Source: Caulobacter sp031457805 (GTDB lineage Bacteria; Pseudomonadota; Alphaproteobacteria; Caulobacterales; Caulobacteraceae). Taken from it: a stretch of 64,000 bases of DNA. The position numbers and the translations under genes are program-made. Shown here piece after piece: positions 58,048 through 64,000 of the stretch. The stretch covers positions 310,001-374,000 of the forward strand of contig NZ_JAVDXI010000001.1 of NCBI RefSeq assembly GCF_031457805.1. The letters are read 5' to 3'. The notes under the pieces were generated by a model that did no database searches, was not told the origin of the DNA, and worked only from the letters and a program-made list of their open reading frames with translations. Each line of letters starts with the position of its first letter. Position 1 is the stretch's first letter.

Positions 58048-59883
58048 ATGAGGCAGTTGTGGACGCAAGCGGCGGTGATCGCCCTGACGGCTGGAACACT
58101 CGGCGCTCCTGCGCTCGCCAGCGGTCAGGCGGGGCAGCGCTTCACGCCGAACTTCCCGATCACCCAGCCGGCCGCGCCGCCGCCCGGTGAAACGATGCAG
58201 GCCCCGGCCGGCGAGGCCGAGACCCTGCCGCGCCCGACGCCGATCGCCACCCAGCCCCTCGCGGCCGTTGCTCAGTCCGAGCTTCCTCCGCCGCCGGCCC
58301 AGGCCGCCGCGCCGGCGCCGCAGCCTGTGTTGCGCGCCACGCCGCCCAAGACCGTGGTGACCACCACCGTCACCGGCCCCGTCGTCGAGGTCGCCGGCAA
58401 GCCGCAGGTTCGGATCGTCGAATCCGGCGACGCGCTGGACGCCATCGCGCGCGGCATGGGTTCGACCCGCGCCGAACTGGTCAAGCTGAACGACCTGGAG
58501 CCGCCTTACCGCCTGAAGCTGGGCCAGAAGATCAAGGGGCCCGCCACGACCGCCAAGGCCTATGTGGTGCAGACCGGCGACACGATGTTCGCGATCGCCA
58601 AGCGCTTCAACGTCACCGCGGCCGCCTTGGCCGAAGAGAACGATCTGAAGGCCGGTTCGGCCATCAAGAAGGGGCAGAAGCTGCTTCTGCCGGATGGTTT
58701 CAAGGATAAGGGTCCGATCAAGACCACCCAGGTGATCCCCGGAACGCCTGCCGCAACGGTCGCCGAAGCGACGCCGACGCCGGCTGCGCAGCGTCCTTCG
58801 ACCCCGGCCGCGACGCCTGCGCGCCAGCCGGTCTCGACTGAGACCCGAGAGGCGGCGACCACCAGTACAACGACCCTGAGCGTGACCGGCGCGGTCGTCA
58901 CCGTGGCGGGGCCGCGGCAGGTTCACACCGTCAAGTCGGGGGACACCCTCACCGCGATCGCCCGCAAATTCGACATGACTGTCAGCGAGCTGGCCGACGC
59001 CAACAAGCTTGATCCCGACAAGCCGCTGAAGCTGGGCGCGAAGATCAAGGGGCCCGCCACGACGCAGAAGGCCTACTCGGTCCAGACCGGCGATACGCTC
59101 GGGGAGATCGCCAAGCGCTTCAACGTCAGCGTCAAGGCCCTGGCCGCCGAGAACAATCTGCGGGCCACGGCTTCGCTGAAGAAGGGCCAGAAGATCGCGC
59201 TGCCCGACGGTTTCCGCGACAAGGGCCCGATCAAAACCACGACCACCAGCGTCGGGGCCACTCGTCCGACCACGCCGCCGGCCAACACCTACGCTCGCGT
59301 GGACAGCAGCGCGATGTCCTCGCCGGCGCCCGCCACGCCGTCCAGCCCCATCCCCTACACGGCCAGCGGCGGCGCCACGCGCCCGAGCGCGCCGGTCGCC
59401 GCCCAGCCGATCACGCCGCCAGCCAATACCCGGCCGATCATCGAGACCGCCGCCGCGCCGACCGAGGCCGAGATCATCGCCTCGGGCAAGGGCAAGTTCG
59501 CCTGGCCGCTGCGGGGCGAGATCATCTCGACCTTTGGCGTGAAGGGTACGGGGCAGCGCAATGACGGCCTCAACATCCGTGCGCCGCAGGGCACGCCGGT
59601 GCTGTCGTCGGCCGACGGCGAGATCGCCTACGCTGGCAATCAGGTTCCGACCTTCGGCAACCTGGTGCTGGTCAAGCACGCCGACGGCTGGGTGACGGCC
59701 TACGCCCACCTCTCCAGCACCAATGTGAAGATGCGCCAGCAGGTCAAGCAGGGCGAACAGCTGGGCACCGTTGGGGCCACCGGCGGGGTCAACGAGCCGC
59801 AGCTGCACTTTGAAATGCGCTATGCGCCGACGGTGAAGGACAAGGCCAAGCCGGTTGATCCCGGACTGGTGCTGCCGCGCTGA
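58048..59883 (+). CDS. dipM: DipM, LysM/LytM cell division factor
   Basis: 611 aa. A signal peptide (QAAVIALTAGTLGAPALAS) leads to four LysM domains (about 121-166, 172-221, 292-336, 342-391). Each pair is separated by a Pro/Thr/Ala-rich linker. A C-terminal LytM/M23 domain follows (about 485-600). The first metal motif reads NDGLNI where active M23 enzymes have HxGxD, while YAHLS and LHFEMR keep their His, so it is catalytically degenerate. Caulobacter DipM is a periplasmic divisome regulator that activates amidases and lytic enzymes during constriction. GGAAAGGAGA precedes the ATG. A terminator follows. Confidence 0.95.
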   Translation: MRQLWTQAAVIALTAGTLGAPALASGQAGQRFTPNFPITQPAAPPPGETMQAPAGEAETLPRPTPIATQPLAAVAQSELPPPPAQAAAPAPQPVLRATPPKTVVTTTVTGPVVEVAGKPQVRIVESGDALDAIARGMGSTRAELVKLNDLEPPYRLKLGQKIKGPATTAKAYVVQTGDTMFAIAKRFNVTAAALAEENDLKAGSAIKKGQKLLLPDGFKDKGPIKTTQVIPGTPAATVAEATPTPAAQRPSTPAATPARQPVSTETREAATTSTTTLSVTGAVVTVAGPRQVHTVKSGDTLTAIARKFDMTVSELADANKLDPDKPLKLGAKIKGPATTQKAYSVQTGDTLGEIAKRFNVSVKALAAENNLRATASLKKGQKIALPDGFRDKGPIKTTTTSVGATRPTTPPANTYARVDSSAMSSPAPATPSSPIPYTASGGATRPSAPVAAQPITPPANTRPIIETAAAPTEAEIIASGKGKFAWPLRGEIISTFGVKGTGQRNDGLNIRAPQGTPVLSSADGEIAYAGNQVPTFGNLVLVKHADGWVTAYAHLSSTNVKMRQQVKQGEQLGTVGATGGVNEPQLHFEMRYAPTVKDKAKPVDPGLVLPR

Positions 59884-59891
59884 TAAGAATG

Positions 59892-59922
59892 GGCCCGCTT
59901 CGTTGAAGCGGGCCTTTTCTTT
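59892..59922 (+). terminator. Rho-independent terminator after dipM
   Basis: GGCCCGCTTC (59892-59901) pairs perfectly with GAAGCGGGCC (59905-59914) around GTT, followed by TTTTCTTT. Confidence 0.9.
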
Positions 59923-59928
59923 GCGCCC

Positions 59929-60399
59929 TCAAAGCGTTCGCGTCATGAAGACACTGTTGGGATCCGGCTTGTAGTCGCCAAAGGGCTCGCAGGTCTCGAA
60001 GCCATTGCGAGCATACATCGCCCGAGCGGGAACAAAGAAATCGCCGGCTCCGGTCTCGAGGCTGAGGCGCCGCAGACCCAGGGCGCGCGCGTGCGCGACG
60101 AGGTGGTCCAGCACCGCCTGACCCACGCCCTGGCCCCGCCGCGCTGCGGCGGTATGCATGGACTTGACCTCCCCGTGGCCGTCGCCCAGCCGCTTGACCG
60201 CGCCGAACCCGGCCAGGGTGTCGCCGTCCCAAGCCGCGAAGAAGTCGAGATCCGCCTGGCGCATGGCGTCCCGCGGCATGACGTGACAGCTCTCTTCCGG
60301 GCCGGTCGAGCGCATGGTCGAGAAGTGGTGAGCCAGCAGGGCGATGACACGGGGGTCGTCGAAGTCGCCGGCGATGATGCGCAGCTGCGGCTTGGTCAT
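59929..60399 (-). CDS. GNAT family N-acetyltransferase
   Basis: 156 aa. The central ARRGQGVGQAVLDHL is the acetyl-CoA-binding R-x-x-G-x-G/A motif, preceded by EVKSMHT and followed by LRRLSLETGAGDFF and the C-terminal YARNGFETCEPFGDY. Overall similar to the YsnE/PhnO-type small acetyltransferases. Substrate unknown. It starts 5 bp after the XRE-cupin regulator stop and so forms an operon with it. Confidence 0.88.
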   Translation of the reverse strand: MTKPQLRIIAGDFDDPRVIALLAHHFSTMRSTGPEESCHVMPRDAMRQADLDFFAAWDGDTLAGFGAVKRLGDGHGEVKSMHTAAARRGQGVGQAVLDHLVAHARALGLRRLSLETGAGDFFVPARAMYARNGFETCEPFGDYKPDPNSVFMTRTL

Positions 60400-60404
60400 G
60401 GGAT

Positions 60405-61004
60405 CTAGACCGTCGTGGTGTTGATGATCAGGTAGCGGGCGGGAATAGACCCGGGATTGGCGATCCGCTTGGCGTCGACGCCCTGATGGCGCAGGCAGTC
60501 GCCAGGGCCGAGCCGATAGGTTTCGGCCTCGATGTCGAGGCTTAGCTCCCCTTCGAATAGATAGAAGAACTGTTCGCGCCCGGCCGGCGCGCATCCGCCG
60601 CGCTGTGGTTGATCGAGCGTGTAACGGATCTCGGCCCCAGCCGGCAGTTCGCCCAGCGCCAGCTCGGTGGCGTAGCCCTCGGTGGGCGGCGCGATCAGGG
60701 TGCGTAGAAATCCGCTGCCTGGATCGCGCCAGCATGCGGCCTCGTCGCTTCGCAACAGGCGCGGCGCGTTCGTCTCGACCGCCGCCAACAAGCGCGACAT
60801 CGTCAGACCATAGGCGTTACACAGCCGTCCCAGCGCGTTGGCCGTGGGGCTGGTCTCACCCCGCTCGATGCGCGAGATCGTCGCCCGGCTGAGCCGCGTG
60901 AGAGCCGCAGCCGCGTCCAGAGACAGGTCGCGCTCCCGTCGCAAGGCCTCAAGTCGGGCGGCCAGGGCTAGGTCAGCGGTCGTATCGGCGTCCGGGGAAG
61001 GCAC
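60405..61004 (-). CDS. XRE family transcriptional regulator with cupin domain
   Basis: 199 aa. The N-terminal helix-turn-helix (about 13-68: LEALRRERDLSLDAAAALT, LSRATISRIERGETSPT) is XRE type, followed by a RmlC-like cupin (about 120-195) with EQFFYLFEGELSLDIEAETY and LGPGDCLRHQG. Such fusions (PuuR-like) sense small metabolites. It likely controls itself and the acetyltransferase gene downstream. Confidence 0.9.
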   Translation of the reverse strand: MPSPDADTTADLALAARLEALRRERDLSLDAAAALTRLSRATISRIERGETSPTANALGRLCNAYGLTMSRLLAAVETNAPRLLRSDEAACWRDPGSGFLRTLIAPPTEGYATELALGELPAGAEIRYTLDQPQRGGCAPAGREQFFYLFEGELSLDIEAETYRLGPGDCLRHQGVDAKRIANPGSIPARYLIINTTTV

Positions 61005-61083
61005 GGCGCTCTCGTCTGCTTTTCTCGCAGAGGAGAAATTTTCTCAAAAATGATTGGATTGCAAGCCTGGTCTCGGCTCGGGC

Positions 61084-61923
61084 CTAGCTCGGCAACGCGA
61101 CTCCAAGCTCTCCGGACAGATCACGGACGAACTGCCAGGCCACGCGGCCCGAGCGTCCACCGCGCATCTGTGACCACTGAAGGGCGCGCCGATCCAGATC
61201 GGCGGCGTCGAGGCCGAACCGCTCAGCGTAGGCACGGATCGCCTGCAGGTACGTCGCCTGGTCCATGGGCGGAAAGCCGATCCACAGGCCGAAGCGGTCA
61301 GAGACGCTCATCTCCTCCTCGGCGTTCTCGGCCGCCGCGATAGCGCCCTGGCTTTCGACGTGGTCGCGCGGCATCAGGTGACGACGGTTGGACGTGGCCA
61401 CGAACAGCACGTTTTCTGGCGGACCCGAGACCCCGCCCTCCAGCGCCGACTTCAGCGCCTTGGCCGCCGCCGCGCCGTCCTCGAACGAAAGGTCGTCGCA
61501 AAGTACGACGAACCGCTCCGCTCGGGCGCGCAGCAGATCGAACAGCGGGGGAAGGGCGGTCACCTCGTCGCGATCGACCTCGACCAGCTTGAGGTCTGGA
61601 TGGGTCTCGGCCATGGCCATGAACGCGGCCTTGGTCACCGAGCTCTTGCCAGTGCCCCGCACGCCCCACAGCAGGACATGATTGCTGGGCAGGCCTTCGG
61701 CGAAGCGCCGAAGGTTCTCGACGAACCGCGCCTTCTGGCGGTCAATCCCGACCAGGAGGTCTAGCGACAACGGATAGTCCTGCGCGGCGACAAACGCGCC
61801 GCTCGCGGGCTCGTGTCGGAATAGGCGTGCGCCACTGAAATCCGGCGCTCGGGGGGCGGGCGGCGCCAAGCGTTCCAGGGCGTCGGCGATGCGGGCGAGG
61901 AGGGGAGCGATCGCGTCGGTCAT
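61084..61923 (-). CDS. DUF815 family ATP-binding protein
   Basis: 279 aa AAA-like ATPase of the DUF815 group. NHVLLWGVRGTGKSS (Walker A, about 90), FVVLCDDLSF (Walker B), VLFVATSNRRHLMPR and DRFGLWIGF follow in order, typical of the YifB-unrelated single-domain ATPases that sit near yajC-secD in alphaproteobacteria. Function unknown. The ATG at 61923 gives the start MTDAIAPLLA; frames reaching 62154 are not supported. Confidence 0.88.
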   Translation of the reverse strand: MTDAIAPLLARIADALERLAPPAPRAPDFSGARLFRHEPASGAFVAAQDYPLSLDLLVGIDRQKARFVENLRRFAEGLPSNHVLLWGVRGTGKSSVTKAAFMAMAETHPDLKLVEVDRDEVTALPPLFDLLRARAERFVVLCDDLSFEDGAAAAKALKSALEGGVSGPPENVLFVATSNRRHLMPRDHVESQGAIAAAENAEEEMSVSDRFGLWIGFPPMDQATYLQAIRAYAERFGLDAADLDRRALQWSQMRGGRSGRVAWQFVRDLSGELGVALPS

Positions 61924-62040
61924 GTGTGGCTCCATACCCTCACGCGCTCGCATTGCAAAAGATAAGGCGAACGCATAGCTTCCGCCGACTTGGCGCGACC
62001 CTATTTTAGGCGGCGCGTATTCGGATTTTTTGGAGAGACC

Positions 62041-62352
62041 ATGCCCACCGGTTCCACCACGGCGACCCTGATGAACATCCTGCCCATCATCCTGATGGTC
62101 GTGCTGTTCTACTTCATGCTGATCCGTCCGCAGCAGAAGCGCCAGAAAGAGCATATGAACATGCTCAACAACCTGAAGCGCAACGACACCGTCGTGCTGT
62201 CCAGCGGCATGATCGGCAAGATCGTCCGGGTCGAAGACCGTGAAGTGGGCGTCGAGATCGCCACGGGCGTGACCGTCAAGGTCGTGAAGGGCATGATCGC
62301 CGAAGTCCGCGCCAAGGGCGAACCGGCCGCCGCCAACGACGCCAAGAACTAG
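62041..62352 (+). CDS. yajC: Preprotein translocase subunit YajC
   Basis: 103 aa with one N-terminal membrane helix (about 9-33, MNILPIILMVVLFYFMLI) followed by RPQQKRQKEHMNMLNNLKRND and VVLSSGMIGKIVRVED, the YajC signatures. It associates with SecDF. TTGGAGAGACC precedes the ATG. secD follows after 156 bp. Confidence 0.95.
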   Translation: MPTGSTTATLMNILPIILMVVLFYFMLIRPQQKRQKEHMNMLNNLKRNDTVVLSSGMIGKIVRVEDREVGVEIATGVTVKVVKGMIAEVRAKGEPAAANDAKN

Positions 62353-62508
62353 TCAGACGTTCCGCGCGTCGTAACCATCGGTTCGGATGTCCATCCAACG
62401 GGCTCCGAACATGTTGATCTGGGTTTTCGGCGTCGGGCGTTCATCGCCTGACGACCGGATCCCAGCGCAAATCCAGGCGTCCAACGGCGTCGATCCGAGC
62501 TTTTATCC
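62353..62508. other. yajC-secD spacer
   Basis: No gene and no clear terminator. The sequence holds a weak pair of GTTCGGATGTCC- and GGGCGTTC-like runs but nothing convincing; secD can be co-transcribed with yajC. Confidence 0.4.
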
Positions 62509-64000
62509 ATGCTGACACTGTCTCGCTGGAAGATTGTCTTGGTCACCCTCTCGGTGATCTTCGGCATTCTCTTCACCTTGCCCAATCTCCTGCCGCAGAA
62601 GACGCTGGATAGCTTCCCGGGCTGGCTGCCCAAGCAGAAGCTGAACCTCGGCCTCGACCTGCAGGGCGGTTCGTACCTGATGTACGAGGTCGACACCGAC
62701 GCTCTGCGCAAGGAGCGCCTGAAGAACCTCGTCGAAGATGTGCGCACCGTTCTGCGAGGCGAACAGATCACATTCGGCGAATTGGCCGAGGTGAACGGTA
62801 CGGTTCGTCTGCGGATCGCAGATGCGGCCAAGGTCGACGAGGCCGCCAGCCTGCTGCGCCGCTCGGTCGGTTCGCCCTTCGCCCGCTCGGTCAGCGGCCG
62901 CGATGTCAACGTCAACAAGCGCGACGATCAGCGCCTTGAACTGTCCTTCGTACCGGAAGCTGCGGCGCAGGATGCGTCGATGGCCGTCGATCAGAGCATC
63001 GAGACCATTCGTCGACGCATCGACACCTTGGGCACCAAGGAGCCCAACATCACCCGCCAAGGCGCCGATCGCATCGTGATCCAGGCCGCCGGCGAAAGCG
63101 ATCCTGAGCGACTCAAGGCCGTGGTCGGCAAGACCGCCAAGCTGACGTTCCAGATGGTCGACGACTCGGTCACGCCCGAAGACATCGCCGCCGGCCGTAT
63201 CCCGCCCGGCTCGGAGGCCCTGCCCAGCGACGACCGCTACCAAGCCGCCTATGTGGTGCGTAAGCGCGCCCTGGTGTCGGGTGACGAGCTGGTCGACTCC
63301 CGCCAGAGCTTCGACGATCGCGGCGCGCCCGCCGTGTCGTTCAAGTTCAACGGCGCGGGCTCGCGCAAGTTCGGCGACGCCACCGCCCGCAATGTTGGCA
63401 AGCGCTTCGCCATCGTTCTGGACGGCCGGATCATCTCGGCGCCGACCATCAACGGCGCCATCCTGGGCGGCAGCGGCATCATCACCGGCTCGTTCACGGC
63501 CGAGAGCGCCTCGGACCTGGCTCTTCTGCTGCGCTCGGGCGCGCTTCCCGCGCCTTTGAAGGTCGAGCAACAGAACACCGTCGGCGCCGAACTGGGCGCG
63601 GACGCCGTGCGCGCCGGCGCGGTCTCCACCCTCGTGGCCTTCATCACCATCGTCGTCTTCATGATCCTCAGCTACGGCCTGCTGTTCGGCGGTATCTCGG
63701 TGATCGCGCTGATCATCAACGGCATGCTGATCGTGGCGGCGATGTCGCTGACCCAGGCGACGCTGACGCTGCCCGGTATCGCCGGTCTGATCCTGACCCT
63801 GGCCGTGGCCGTGGACGCCAACGTGCTGATCTATGAGCGGATGCGCGACGAGGCCCGGGCTGGCAAATCGCCGATCATGGCGGCCGATGCGGGCTTCTCG
63901 CGCGCCATGACCACGATCATCGACGCCAACGTCACCACCCTGGTGGCGGCGGGCATCATGTTCGCGTTCGGCGCGGGTCCTGTCCGGGGCTTTGCCTGGA
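62509..64000 (+). CDS. secD: Protein translocase subunit SecD (5' part, truncated by window edge)
   Basis: 497 codons are visible and the frame is open to the end. An N-terminal helix (IVLVTLSVIFGILFTLP) is followed by the large periplasmic domain, with LNLGLDLQGGSYLMYEVD, RRRIDTLGTKEPNITRQG and IISAPTINGAILGGSGIITG. The RND-type membrane part then begins, with VDANVLIYERMRDE, the conserved SecD segment. SecD and SecF use the proton gradient to finish Sec export. It lies 156 bp after yajC, the usual partner order. Confidence 0.96.
   Translation, partial: MLTLSRWKIVLVTLSVIFGILFTLPNLLPQKTLDSFPGWLPKQKLNLGLDLQGGSYLMYEVDTDALRKERLKNLVEDVRTVLRGEQITFGELAEVNGTVRLRIADAAKVDEAASLLRRSVGSPFARSVSGRDVNVNKRDDQRLELSFVPEAAAQDASMAVDQSIETIRRRIDTLGTKEPNITRQGADRIVIQAAGESDPERLKAVVGKTAKLTFQMVDDSVTPEDIAAGRIPPGSEALPSDDRYQAAYVVRKRALVSGDELVDSRQSFDDRGAPAVSFKFNGAGSRKFGDATARNVGKRFAIVLDGRIISAPTINGAILGGSGIITGSFTAESASDLALLLRSGALPAPLKVEQQNTVGAELGADAVRAGAVSTLVAFITIVVFMILSYGLLFGGISVIALIINGMLIVAAMSLTQATLTLPGIAGLILTLAVAVDANVLIYERMRDEARAGKSPIMAADAGFSRAMTTIIDANVTTLVAAGIMFAFGAGPVRGFAW

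Overview
The window is GC-rich, almost gap-free alphaproteobacterial chromosome and fits a Caulobacter of the crescentus/vibrioides lineage. The strongest markers are a full-length PodJ (polar organelle development protein), an FtsN-type SPOR protein and DipM (four LysM domains plus a degenerate LytM domain). Supporting signs are the alphaproteobacterial run ftsN-nagZ-scpA-scpB-tatABC-serS-surE-pcm-dipM, GANTC (CcrM) sites in front of podJ and ftsN, and GC-rich palindromic repeats that I recall as typical of Caulobacter genomes. I see no insertion sequence, prophage, CRISPR array, tRNA or rRNA. The antisense ORFs opposite podJ, opgH, thiC and other genes are by-products of high GC.

Layout. 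1-2.6 kb: a clipped secreted-protein gene and two acyl-CoA dehydrogenases (minus strand). 2.8-8.5 kb: a short MprF-like protein, a small membrane protein, podJ with its regulatory region, and a DUF3429 protein. 8.5-16.4 kb: a PdeM/Lhr-like DNA-repair pair, a Sel1 protein, a DinG-type helicase and an SRPBCC protein. 16.4-20.4 kb: a Tat-exported PL10 pectate lyase with an operator-like palindrome, a probable small RNA with its own terminator, and an Asp/Glu racemase/D-cysteine desulfhydrase pair. 20.4-26.9 kb: small secreted proteins, YpfJ, a TPP riboswitch with thiC, an S41 peptidase and DUF1428. 27-36 kb: a TonB-dependent receptor with a Gly/Met-rich insert, a GIY-YIG/DUF2239 pair, ThuA, VOC and SDR proteins, and a MATE transporter. 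36-47.4 kb: opgH, a CusF-like lipoprotein, oxidoreductases, a DUF885 protein, a LysE exporter, xth and erpA. 47.5-64 kb: dgt, ftsN, nagZ, scpAB, tatABC, an UrcA protein, serS, surE, pcm, dipM, a GNAT/XRE-cupin pair, a DUF815 ATPase, yajC and the start of secD.

How the genes fit together. Much of the window serves envelope growth and the cell cycle: PodJ (pole identity), FtsN and DipM (division and peptidoglycan remodelling), NagZ (peptidoglycan recycling), ScpAB (chromosome condensation), OpgH (periplasmic glucans), and two export machines (Tat and YajC/SecD). Two predicted Tat substrates, the pectate lyase and the DUF885 protein, are in the same window. The most unusual sequence-level items are an in-frame double palindromic element inside the Lhr-like helicase gene, an orphan terminator with stacked hairpins at 18.27-18.42 kb, a nested inverted repeat upstream of the lipoprotein at 39.2 kb, and a large inverted-repeat pair between scpA and scpB.
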